From contig MFPR01000028.1 in assembly GCA_001784175.1 (NCBI GenBank), forward strand, positions 255,606-319,605: 64,000 nt of DNA, written 5' to 3'. A program made the position numbers and the translations under genes. The notes under the pieces are model-generated. The model was not told the origin of the DNA. It saw only the letters and a program-made list of their open reading frames with translations, and ran no database searches. The DNA is from Candidatus Lindowbacteria bacterium RIFCSPLOWO2_12_FULL_62_27 (GTDB taxonomy: Bacteria > Lindowbacteria > 2-12-FULL-62-27). This document shows, piece by piece, positions 48,302-57,365 of this stretch (the stretch's first letter is position 1; the number at the start of each line of letters is the position of its first letter).

Positions 48302-49284
48302 GACTGGTCCAGCCCGACGATTTTGCCGGCCTTCTGACCGACGGCCAGATCGTAGATTTTTTTTGCCAGCGCGATGTCCAGGATGGCGACGCCGGTCGAA
48401 TCGAACAGCGTGACCTCCGAATCGGCGGTCCGGCCCGGTTTTTTTCCGGCCACGATCTCGCCCAGCGTCGCGTGGATCCGGTCCGGCCGGTAGAGGCCCT
48501 TTGCAATCGGCACGTTGATCTCGCCGCTGTGGGCTGCCTGCTCGCGGCTGTCCACCACGACCTTCGCGCGCGACAGGATCGCCGGCGGGAGTTCCTGTTT
48601 GCCGGGCGCATCGGCGCCGATGGCGTTGACGTGCGAGCCGGGTCGGAAGGCCTCCGCGCCGCAGACAGGCCCTTGGCCGGGTGTGGTGGTGACCACGATC
48701 GGCTCGCCGGCCGGTTCCTGCGCGGCTGCGGCCACGGTGGCGCCGGATATCCCAAGCTGCCGGGCGTACTCGCAAAAACCCTCGGCCTTTTTCCGGTCGA
48801 TGTCATACACCTGGATGGAGCGGATCGGCCTAACGCGCATGAGGAACTTGAGCTGCTGGCGCGCCTGCGTGCCGCCGCCGATGAATCCGGCGCGTTCGGC
48901 GTTCGGCGGCGCGAGGAGTTTCGCGGCGAGCGCGCCGGCCGCCCCGGTGCGGATGGCGGTGAGCGCGCTGCCGGCGATAATCGCGAGGGGTTGGCCGTTC
49001 TGCGGATCGTTGAGGATGACCAAGGCCATCACGGTCGGCAGTCCCGCCTTTGGATTCTCCGGATGGGAATTGACGACCTTGACGCCCGCGGCGTTGAGGC
49101 TCGGCAGATACGCCGGCATGGTTCGCAGATCGCCGTGATATTCCGAAAAGGTCAGATAGCTTTTCTCAGGCATCTGCACCTGTCCAAGCCCGTCCAGCCG
49201 GAACGCCTCTTCGACGGCCGACATGACGAGGCCTTCTTCGGCGAGCCGCCCGACCTCGGATTCGGCCAGAATCAAGACCTGCAT
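48298..49284 (-). CDS. ornithine cyclodeaminase/mu-crystallin family dehydrogenase (possibly alanine dehydrogenase)
   Basis: This 328-residue NAD(P)-binding enzyme has SALTAIRTGAAGALAAKLLA (about 106-125), where family members contact substrate through the Arg and the nearby aspartate position. It also has the Rossmann loop GFIGGGTQARQQL (about 133-145) and GADAPGKQELP (about 224-234). The family includes ornithine cyclodeaminase, archaeal-type alanine dehydrogenase and ketimine reductases; the sequence alone does not decide. Its position 21 bp after ridA is suggestive, because RidA hydrolyses the enamine/imine intermediates that such enzymes generate. The stop overlaps the YfhO-like gene start. 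Confidence 0.82.
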   Translation of the reverse strand: MQVLILAESEVGRLAEEGLVMSAVEEAFRLDGLGQVQMPEKSYLTFSEYHGDLRTMPAYLPSLNAAGVKVVNSHPENPKAGLPTVMALVILNDPQNGQPLAIIAGSALTAIRTGAAGALAAKLLAPPNAERAGFIGGGTQARQQLKFLMRVRPIRSIQVYDIDRKKAEGFCEYARQLGISGATVAAAAQEPAGEPIVVTTTPGQGPVCGAEAFRPGSHVNAIGADAPGKQELPPAILSRAKVVVDSREQAAHSGEINVPIAKGLYRPDRIHATLGEIVAGKKPGRTADSEVTLFDSTGVAILDIALAKKIYDLAVGQKAGKIVGLDQS

Positions 49285-49305
49285 GATTCGTTGCTCAAAT
49301 GAAAA

Positions 49306-49686
49306 TCAGACTTCGCCAATGCAGACCGCGTCCAGTTCGATCCGCACCCCCTTGGGAAGGGCGGCCGCCTGGAGGACGCTCCGCGCGGGTTTGTGCGTGC
49401 CAAAAAACGTTTCATAGAGTTGATTGAACTTCGGGAAATCGCCCAAGTCCGTCAAATACACGGTCGTCTTGATGACATCCTTCAGCGAAAACCCCGCGGA
49501 CTCGACGATGCCGCGCAGATTTTCGAGCACGCGCGCTCCCTGGTCCTCGATGGTCTTGCCGACCACTTCGGAGGTCCTGGGATCCAGCGGGATCTGCCCG
49601 GAAATGTAAAGGTGCCCGCCCCGGAGAAGCGCCTGACTGTAGGGCCCCACCGGTTTTGGCGCGCGATCTGTCGTGATGACTTCCAT
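49306..49686 (-). CDS. ridA: RidA family reactive-intermediate deaminase
   Basis: This 126-residue protein has PKPVGPYSQALLRGGHLYIS (about 10-29), NLRGIVESAGFSLKDVIKTT and the C-terminal signature A-R-S-x-x-x-A-A-A-L-P-K-G-V-x-I-E-L-D-A-V. The active-site arginine of RidA proteins is present in ARSVLQAAALP. The enzyme speeds up water addition to 2-aminoacrylate-type imines, protecting PLP enzymes. ATG 49686 is chosen because it starts at the usual RidA N-terminus (MEVITTDRAPKPVGPYSQ); an in-frame upstream extension adds nine residues of no family character. It is first in the minus-strand run and divergent from the amidotransferase. Confidence 0.93.
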   Translation of the reverse strand: MEVITTDRAPKPVGPYSQALLRGGHLYISGQIPLDPRTSEVVGKTIEDQGARVLENLRGIVESAGFSLKDVIKTTVYLTDLGDFPKFNQLYETFFGTHKPARSVLQAAALPKGVRIELDAVCIGEV

Positions 49687-49745
49687 CGGCGAAGAGGCTA
49701 ACAGCGCGGCCATGGGCCGTCAACGGACGCGCCGCGTCTCTGCAC

Positions 49746-49775
49746 TTTACAATCCCGGCCAATTTGAACTACTAT
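49746..49775 (+). promoter_or_regulatory. promoter of the sugar amidotransferase gene
   Basis: TTTACA (49746-49751), 18 bp and TACTAT (49770-49775) precede ATG 49784 by eight bases, again giving a leaderless or nearly leaderless transcript. No Shine-Dalgarno is present. Confidence 0.5.
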
Positions 49776-49783
49776 CCGTCGCC

Positions 49784-50953
49784 ATGGATACGACAAAATC
49801 CTCGGACATCCGGATCTGTTCGAGATGCGTGATGGATTCGAACATCCGGACGATCCGGTTCGACGATCAGGGGATCTGCAATTACTGCAAGCTCCACGAC
49901 GAACTCGAGAAGGAATTTCCTCTGGACGAGCGAGGCCGGAAGGAATTGGACGGCATCATCGAGCGCATCAAGGCGGAGGGCGCCGGCCGGGAGTATGACT
50001 GCATCGTGGGCATCAGCGGAGGCCGCGACAGCACCTACACCCTGTATCTGGCCAAAAAACAGTGGGGACTGCGCCCGCTGGCAGTCCATTTCAACGACGG
50101 CTGGGGCAACCCTGTCAGCGGCGCCAACATGAAACGCGTGACCGAGCAGTTGGGCGTCAAGATGCTGACCGTGTCGTCGGACTGGCGTGAATCGAAAGAC
50201 CTCAAGATCGCCTGTCTCCAGGCCTCCGTGCCGGAAATGGATCTCGGCACCGACATCGGATACACGGCGGCTCTCTATTCGGTGGCCGCCGCCAAGAACG
50301 TCAAAAACATCGTGTTCGGCCATTCATTCCGGGCCGAGGGGATCGCGCCGCTCTACTGGAATTTTCAGGAGGGCAATTATCTGAAAGAAATTCACAGGCG
50401 ATTCGGTTCGCATCCGCTCAGGCCCTGGAAGGCAACGGATGCCGGATTTAACTTTCAGATGCGGCATATTTTCTATTACACGGTCATTCGCCGGATCAGA
50501 TTCATCCCGGTCCTCAACTACCTCAAGTACAACCGGAATGAACTCGGCGAGTTCCTCACCAAGGAACTCGGCTGGCAGGACACGGTCGCGCGATATTTCG
50601 ATGACCTCTACCACGGGTTCATGAGCAAGGTCCTCAGGGAAAAATTCAGCATCGATCTGCGGAAGCTCTCCTACGCCGCCCTTGTGCGCACGGGATACAT
50701 GACACGGCAGGAGGCGCTGGACAAATTGAAGGAAATCCAGATTTCCGAGCGGCCGGATATCATCAACCTGTGCATCGACCGGCTCGGTGTCACCCAGGCA
50801 CAATTGGACGAATGGCTGAGCCGGCCGGTCAAAACGTTCAAGGATTATTCCAAGGTATACCGGTGGATGATCCTGTTGAAATGGCCCGCCTGGCTGTTCA
50901 GCCGGGTCCATCTGATCCCGGGGCATGCATACGCCAAATTTTATAAAGCTTGA
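49784..50953 (+). CDS. N-acetyl sugar amidotransferase (PseA/WbpG-like)
   Basis: This 389-residue protein has an N-terminal four-cysteine site (CSRCVMD and CNYCKLHD, about residues 11-40) followed by the PP-loop ATP pyrophosphatase motif GISGGRDSTYTLYLAK (about 71-86). This is the organisation of N-acetyl sugar amidotransferases such as PseA and WbpG, which convert a C-acetamido group on a nucleotide-linked sugar to an amidine during LPS O-antigen or flagellin glycan synthesis. The ammonia-supplying HisH/HisF-like partners are not in the window. It is divergent from ridA and likely independent. The downstream gene hppA starts 44 bp later. Confidence 0.9.
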   Translation: MDTTKSSDIRICSRCVMDSNIRTIRFDDQGICNYCKLHDELEKEFPLDERGRKELDGIIERIKAEGAGREYDCIVGISGGRDSTYTLYLAKKQWGLRPLAVHFNDGWGNPVSGANMKRVTEQLGVKMLTVSSDWRESKDLKIACLQASVPEMDLGTDIGYTAALYSVAAAKNVKNIVFGHSFRAEGIAPLYWNFQEGNYLKEIHRRFGSHPLRPWKATDAGFNFQMRHIFYYTVIRRIRFIPVLNYLKYNRNELGEFLTKELGWQDTVARYFDDLYHGFMSKVLREKFSIDLRKLSYAALVRTGYMTRQEALDKLKEIQISERPDIINLCIDRLGVTQAQLDEWLSRPVKTFKDYSKVYRWMILLKWPAWLFSRVHLIPGHAYAKFYKA

Positions 50954-50997
50954 CCCCGCATTGACTTTTTGCTGACTTTTAGTTTTTCTTCCACCCC

Positions 50998-53471
<2,474 letters not shown>

Positions 53472-53475
<4 letters not shown>

Positions 53476-53834
53476 GGCTCGGGCCCGTCCTGTTTGAACA
53501 GCCGCAAAATGTCCTTCCCCTTCTGATTGACAAATTTTGAAATGGCGGAATGGATCGCGCCGTCGACGCTGTTGCCGACGCCCAACACCGGCAATCCCGT
53601 GTCGACCTCCAAGGATTCCCGGCGCTCAATCACCGCAATCTTGTTTTCACCCATAAATCGGATGAGAGATGATTTGAGGGACTCATAGCGCTCTGCCGGC
53701 TCGACGCCATCGTCCACGATAAAAACAGACCCCTCATGCGACGCGTCCCAGATGCCCGCAACCGTTTTGCCGCGAAGTTCCTTGTTTTTTTCGCGCGCCT
53801 CCTCAATTTCGCTCCGAGGCAGGGACACCAGCAC
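53472..53834 (-). CDS. hypothetical protein
   Basis: This is a 120-residue, mixed alpha/beta, probably soluble protein. LRGKTVAGIWDASHEGSVFI (about 20-39), IRFMGENKIAVIERRES (about 58-74) and GNSVDGAIHSAISKFVNQKG (about 87-106) suggest a Rossmann-like beta-alpha-beta layout, but I do not recognise the family. It starts at GTG 53834 and its stop overlaps the end of hppA on the other strand by four bases. The same reading frame continues upstream through an in-frame TAA (53850-53852) into another 34 open codons, so it may be the 3' part of a larger, broken gene. Confidence 0.55.
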
Positions 53835-53847
53835 GTGTGACTGCCAG

Positions 53848-53955
53848 ACTTATCCCACGGTCTTGCTTCCGGACTGTTTGGCGAATTTTTCCGTATACCA
53901 GTCGATGGCCATCATCCCGGCCAGAAACGCTCCGGACCTTAAAACGTGGATAAGT
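53848..53955. repeat. 108-bp segment bounded by short inverted repeats
   Basis: ACTTATCCCACG (53848-53859) and CGTGGATAAGT (53945-53955) are inverted copies with a one-base gap. The DNA between them is open on the minus strand (AGMMAIDWYTEKFAKQSG) and is closed at both ends by TAA stops inside the repeats. It could be a miniature insertion or a gene remnant. Confidence 0.4.
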
Positions 53956-54187
53956 TAGCAGCCGAAGTTTGGCGAGGGGCAAATTTCGTCGACGGTGTTC
54001 AAATCAGAGAGCAAGAAAGGATCGCCGCTTGATCATGCGATCCACAACATTTGACAATATCTCGGTCGCCTCCGACACGACCCAATTTTGTTGCGGTCTT
54101 TTATTGAACACACTGGACTTCCTTTCCCGGAATGGGAGCAGTGAAATTAAAAACACTGGAGTCAATAAGCACAAACAGGTCCAAATT
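53956..54187. other. non-coding or decayed stretch
   Basis: This 232-bp stretch is more AT-rich than its surroundings and has no convincing gene. On the minus strand a short frame right after the ParE-like stop reads LFVLIDSSVF, which recalls the start of a PIN-domain toxin, but it stops after about 27 codons. Nothing else is recognised. Confidence 0.4.
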
Positions 54188-54481
54188 CTATCTGGTTTTC
54201 CAGTAATCCGGATCGCGGCGCAGGTGCATGACGGCCATGACAATGACTTGGCGTGGTTTGTCTCTGAATAGGATGCCAAAGGGAAATGTCTTCGTGAGGC
54301 ATCGGCGGACGTCAATGTCTACGACAGGATATATTCGAGGATTGAGGAGGACACGATTGATGGTGTCCTGAACGGAAGCAAGAAAACGGTGACCGAGTCC
54401 CTCCTGCTGTGCCTCATAATACGCCGCCGCCGCCGCAATCATCTCGGCCGCCGCGTCAGGATGGAATTTGACCCTCTTCAC
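54188..54481 (-). CDS. RelE/ParE-family toxin
   Basis: This 97-residue protein starts KRVKFHPDAAAEMIAAAAAY and contains QQEGLGHRFLASVQDTINRV, PRIYPVVDIDVRRCLTKTFP and ILFRDKPRQVIVMAVMHLRR. These are the strand-helix-strand pattern and closing HxxRxPxYWxxR (HLRRDPDYWKTR) of the ParE/RelE toxin superfamily. Members either inhibit gyrase (ParE) or cleave mRNA on the ribosome (RelE); the sequence does not decide. The start is GTG 54481 overlapping the antitoxin stop (GTGA), chosen over a longer frame that would run through the antitoxin gene. The protein is full length. Confidence 0.87.
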   Translation of the reverse strand: MKRVKFHPDAAAEMIAAAAAYYEAQQEGLGHRFLASVQDTINRVLLNPRIYPVVDIDVRRCLTKTFPFGILFRDKPRQVIVMAVMHLRRDPDYWKTR

Positions 54482-54708
54482 GCAATAGCCGCACGTGCCC
54501 TGGCAAAAACGGTGTTGGCATCGCGAAGTCTGACCATCCCCCGATCCAGTTGCGCGCAACGCCGGCGGATTTCCCGTTTCCACTTGGCTGATAATCTCGG
54601 AGACGTCGGCGCATCAAGACTCTCAATCAGTTTCTCCGCGACAAACGCCCGCAATGCCGGCGGAAGTTCCAGCGCCTCCGACACAACTTTCTCTGCTGTG
54701 CTTTTCAT
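54478..54708 (-). CDS. addiction-module antitoxin (PF09720-type)
   Basis: This 76-residue protein shows the pattern of the putative addiction module component family: ALELPPALRAFVAEKLIESL (about 12-31), then the W-x-x-E-I-x-x-R motif in WKREIRRRCAQLDRG (about 43-57) and a terminal A-N-T-V-F-A-R-A-R-A. This family pairs with ParE-like toxins, as here with a 4-bp overlap. The ATG is only six bases from the -10 box TATAAT, so its mRNA is probably leaderless, while the toxin depends on coupling. It is divergent from the VapBC module, 134 bp away. Confidence 0.85.
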   Translation of the reverse strand: MKSTAEKVVSEALELPPALRAFVAEKLIESLDAPTSPRLSAKWKREIRRRCAQLDRGMVRLRDANTVFARARAAIA

Positions 54709-54714
54709 GCCACC

Positions 54715-54742
54715 ATTATACTGATTTCGAACCGGATATCAA
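54715..54742 (-). promoter_or_regulatory. consensus promoter of the antitoxin-ParE operon
   Basis: On the minus strand TTGATA (54742-54737), 16 bp and a perfect TATAAT (54720-54715) lie six bases before ATG 54708. The predicted transcription start coincides with the start codon. Confidence 0.75.
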
Positions 54743-54767
54743 CGGCGGCGGTCGCATGTTCATTCAA

Positions 54768-54783
54768 TAAGTCTATAAGTCTA
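54768..54783. repeat. 8-bp tandem repeat (TAAGTCTA x 2)
   Basis: Two perfect tandem copies lie between the divergent promoters of two toxin-antitoxin modules. The repeat may be a regulatory half-site pair or one of the short dispersed repeats of this genome. Confidence 0.45.
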
Positions 54784-54816
54784 TGTCCGGCACCCAAGGC
54801 CGGAAATTTGACAGAA

Positions 54817-54840
54817 ATACAGATATATGGAAATCTGTAT
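54817..54840. promoter_or_regulatory. palindromic operator of the VapBC module
   Basis: ATACAGAT (54817-54824) and ATCTGTAT (54833-54840) are perfect inverted 8-mers with an 8-nt spacer, two bases before ATG 54843 and a few bases after TTGACA (54808-54813). This fits autorepression by the VapB dimer or VapBC complex. Confidence 0.6.
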
Positions 54841-54842
54841 AC

Positions 54843-55103
54843 ATGAAAACCACCTTACAGTTGCCGGACGGGCTCTACCGGAGTCTCAAGGTGACGGCGG
54901 CGTCCGAGGGGCGGACGTTGACGGAGTTGATCCAGGAGTGTCTGAAGAAGGGGCTGGCCCTGATGCGGTCGACTTCAAAACGAAAACATGCGCCCTATCG
55001 CCTTCCGGTTATTCGCAGTAAACGGCCCGGCGCGTTAAATCTGACATCGGAGATGATGGACGCCCTTCTGTGGGACGATCCGGCCGGCGTGAAGCGCAGA
55101 TGA
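54843..55103 (+). CDS. vapB: VapB-type ribbon-helix-helix antitoxin
   Basis: This 86-residue protein begins MKTTLQLPDGLYRSLKVTAA, the strand and first helix of an RHH domain; TLTELIQECLKKGLAL is the second helix (about 24-39). The basic linker KRKHAPYRLPVIRSKRPG and the acidic tail TSEMMDALLWDD are typical of the toxin-wrapping part of VapB. ATG 54843 is preferred over an earlier in-frame ATG because the RHH strand should be at the very N-terminus and because the operator lies immediately upstream. The stop overlaps the vapC start (ATGA). Confidence 0.85.
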   Translation: MKTTLQLPDGLYRSLKVTAASEGRTLTELIQECLKKGLALMRSTSKRKHAPYRLPVIRSKRPGALNLTSEMMDALLWDDPAGVKRR

Positions 55104-55531
55104 ATTTGCCGGACGCCAATGTCCTTCTGGCGATGTGCGCCGAGCGCCACGCCCACCATTCCGTTGCGGTGGAATGGCATCGTCTGGCGGCGGTTCGGGG
55201 AGAAGGGTGGGGCATGTGCCGGCTCACGACCTTGGCGCTTCTTCGAATGCTGACCAACCCGGCGATCATGGGTACCGATGTCCAGTCATCGGCGGCGGCC
55301 TGGAAATGCCTGGAGCAATTGGAGTCGGACCCGCTGTACCGTTTTCTTGAGGAGCCGGCCGGCTGTTGGCCGCTCTTTCAAAATCTGACGCGCACCGTGA
55401 AGGAGGGCCACCGCCATTGGACGGACGCCTATCTCGCCGCCCTCGCCGAATCCGCCGGCTGCCGTATCGTGACCTTCGACCGGAATTTCAGCGCCTGGCC
55501 CGGCGTGACGTCTACGATTCTCAAGCCTTGA
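55100..55531 (+). CDS. vapC: VapC-type PIN-domain toxin
   Basis: This 143-residue PIN ribonuclease has acidic metal ligands at NLPDANVLLA (Asp about 5), WTDAYLAALAE (Asp about 109, after HRH) and IVTFDRNFSAW (Asp about 127). An intermediate acidic position is less clear. The conserved hydrophobic pattern and TFDRNF near the end place it among the VapC toxins that cleave tRNA or rRNA loops. It starts inside the vapB stop codon and looks intact. The converging DUF1646 gene ends 12 bp downstream. Confidence 0.88.
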   Translation: MNLPDANVLLAMCAERHAHHSVAVEWHRLAAVRGEGWGMCRLTTLALLRMLTNPAIMGTDVQSSAAAWKCLEQLESDPLYRFLEEPAGCWPLFQNLTRTVKEGHRHWTDAYLAALAESAGCRIVTFDRNFSAWPGVTSTILKP

Positions 55532-55543
55532 TTTATTTGTCCG

Positions 55544-56602
55544 CTATTCCGACCGGATCAGCGCCAGCATCAAAATAAAGTAGATCGTCATCAGTGCCAG
55601 GCCGATCGGCGCGGCGAACCTTGCCCATGCGCCGCTCTTGATGTCGAGTTTCGCCGCGCAGATGATGTTCGGGATATTGCCGGGGATCAGCATGCCGCCG
55701 GCGATCAGGAGGCCCATCAGCAGAAACTCGATGCGCGCCAGACTCATCTTCGGCGAGATTTCCGCCGCCGCCAGCGTTGCGTTGTCGAGTACGGCTGACA
55801 CGCTGTTCACCCAGTAGAGGGCGGATTTGGGCATCTCGATCAAGTAGCGGTCGGCGAACGGCTGGAAGCCGCTGCCGAGCAGGACGAGCGCCGCCACGAA
55901 CACGTAGACTTTCGCGGTCCGGCTCAGGACGTCGACCCATGTTTCCGGGCGGTCCTCTTCCAAGCCGCTCTCTGAGCTGCTGCCGGCCCGCCGGACGGCC
56001 CACACCGCCATCACGCCCAGCGACAGGATCCCGCCGATGACCCACGGCCACAGCATCCGGAACAGAAAAAAGAAACCGGCATGATGGGGTTCGCCCGACA
56101 GCTTCGCGGTCGCGATCGTCGACAGCGGCTCGCCGATCGGCGTGAGGGCCGCACCGAGGCCGATCGAATAGCAGGAGAGGATGACGACGCGCCGTTCCCG
56201 GTCCTTGTCCCACTGCAGGCCCGAGATGATCTCCGCCAGCGTGAGCGCCGCCATGATGGCGGTGATCACGCTCGACAGAAGGCCGAGGCCGACCACCAGC
56301 GCAAAAACGAACCCGGCCGGGCCAAGCCGCCGCACCCATTGATTCACATGGTCATGGATGGCCGCGCGGGTGAGCCGGAAGATAATCCCGAAAACGAAAA
56401 CGGCCGCCGTGATCTTGAGCGGCTCCGTCAGCGCCTCTCCAATCAGATGCCGGCTCCAGAGGCCGCTGATCGTCACGGCCGCCGTGCCCATGACGAGCAA
56501 AAACGCCTCCAGCTCCTCCTCGATCCGGCGGACCGTGAACGGCAGGACCAGGACGAGCGACATGACGGCGCCAAGGCCGATCAGCACATGGATGTGTTCC
56601 AT
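55544..56602 (-). CDS. DUF1646 family putative cation transporter
   Basis: This 352-residue membrane protein with about ten spans matches my recollection of DUF1646, a family related to NhaD/ArsB-type permeases. SCYSIGLGAALTPIGEPLS (about 144-162) and WVNSVSAVLDNATLAAAEI (about 268-286) are the two pseudo-symmetric conserved stretches, the second resembling the DNAT motif of sodium/proton antiporters. IPGNIPNIICAAKL (about 311-324) is also family-typical. The gene is the last of a four-gene minus-strand operon with DUF1538 and two PII-like genes, 31 bp behind the second PII gene, suggesting coordinated, PII-controlled ion transport. The ion is not known. Confidence 0.82.
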   Translation of the reverse strand: MEHIHVLIGLGAVMSLVLVLPFTVRRIEEELEAFLLVMGTAAVTISGLWSRHLIGEALTEPLKITAAVFVFGIIFRLTRAAIHDHVNQWVRRLGPAGFVFALVVGLGLLSSVITAIMAALTLAEIISGLQWDKDRERRVVILSCYSIGLGAALTPIGEPLSTIATAKLSGEPHHAGFFFLFRMLWPWVIGGILSLGVMAVWAVRRAGSSSESGLEEDRPETWVDVLSRTAKVYVFVAALVLLGSGFQPFADRYLIEMPKSALYWVNSVSAVLDNATLAAAEISPKMSLARIEFLLMGLLIAGGMLIPGNIPNIICAAKLDIKSGAWARFAAPIGLALMTIYFILMLALIRSE

Positions 56603-56633
56603 TCTTTGGCCCCCCGTGGCCGGATTGGTTCGG

Positions 56634-56978
56634 TTACTTGGTCTGTTCGGCTGGAATGTCGGGCAGGGCGAAGGGCACGGACTTGCGAAGGCGCGTCATG
56701 TAAATGAGGCCGCCGCCCGGCCGGTCGATGTTCGCGGTTTCGTGCATGAGATCAAAGAGTTCTTCGGATTCCTCGCCCTTCACGGTCACCGTCACGATTT
56801 CCTTCTCCACTTGTTCGGGTGATCCGCTCTTGCCGGTGGGATCGCCATAATCCGAACCCCGCGAGAAGCAAAGGTTGGTCGTGGTCACGCCCCGCTTGTG
56901 GATGGCCTCCAGAAGCGGCAAGCCGGCGCCTTTCGGCAGGATGCAGGTAATGAGTTTGCTGCCGGAATCCGCCTGCAT
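56634..56978 (-). CDS. PII-like signalling protein, second copy
   Basis: This 114-residue protein has the ferredoxin-like PII fold: KLITCILPKGAGLPLLEAIH as the first strand and helix, a long loop RGSDYGDPTGKSGSPEQVEK in place of the T-loop, then EIVTVTVKGEESEELFDLMH, and a closing strand GGLIYMTRLRK. The uridylylation Tyr of GlnB is not found at its usual position, so it belongs to a divergent group likely to bind nucleotides without covalent modification. It shares the I-D-x-P-G-x-G-x-I-Y-M-T motif with its neighbour, indicating an old duplication. It lies 15 bp behind the first PII gene and 31 bp before the DUF1646 gene. Confidence 0.8.
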   Translation of the reverse strand: MQADSGSKLITCILPKGAGLPLLEAIHKRGVTTTNLCFSRGSDYGDPTGKSGSPEQVEKEIVTVTVKGEESEELFDLMHETANIDRPGGGLIYMTRLRKSVPFALPDIPAEQTK

Positions 56979-56993
56979 GGTCGAATGCCTCCC

Positions 56994-57365
56994 CTACGCC
57001 TTGTGCGCCTTGGAAAGTTTTTCGATCAGGAACTGCGGGATGTAGGTCGCCGCCTTTTCAAGCTCGGTCATATAGATGAATCCCATGCCGGGCGTGTCGA
57101 GATTTCCCGCGAGAAACATCGCCTCGAAAATCCGGTCGGCGTCGTCCGAGCCCACGACGATGTTGATGATTTCCTTTTCCGCCTCCACCGCCACGCCGAG
57201 GATTCCAAGCCGCTCCCGAATGCCCGTGCCGCGCGCGAAAAACACCGTCGCGGCCTGCGCCCCGGCCTCCGTCGCCGCCTTCACGATCTTGTCCGCCACC
57301 CCGCGCTGGACGATGCACGTGATCAGCGTCACGTCGGTCAGCACGGTAATCTGTCGCTTGGTCAT
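56994..57365 (-). CDS. PII-like signalling protein, first copy
   Basis: This 123-residue protein has DVTLITCIVQRGVADKIVKA (about 11-30), then ATVFFARGTGIRERLGILGV (about 39-58) as the shortened T-loop segment, EKEIINIVVGSDDADRIFEA (about 63-82) and PGMGFIYMTELEKAA (about 92-106). The order of strands and helices is that of PII/GlnB trimers, but the modified tyrosine is absent. The start codon overlaps the stop of the DUF1538 gene by four bases, the arrangement seen for PII proteins that gate a neighbouring transporter (such as GlnK-AmtB). The likely partner is therefore the DUF1538 membrane protein. Confidence 0.85.
   Translation of the reverse strand: MTKRQITVLTDVTLITCIVQRGVADKIVKAATEAGAQAATVFFARGTGIRERLGILGVAVEAEKEIINIVVGSDDADRIFEAMFLAGNLDTPGMGFIYMTELEKAATYIPQFLIEKLSKAHKA

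Noticed and set aside
54004-54315. A 103-codon minus-strand frame, and a plus-strand frame at 53969-54271, as small genes
   Set aside because: The minus-strand frame runs out of frame through the ParE-like toxin gene; neither has a ribosome-binding site or recognisable fold. The PIN-like LFVLIDSSVF stretch on the minus strand ends after about 27 codons.
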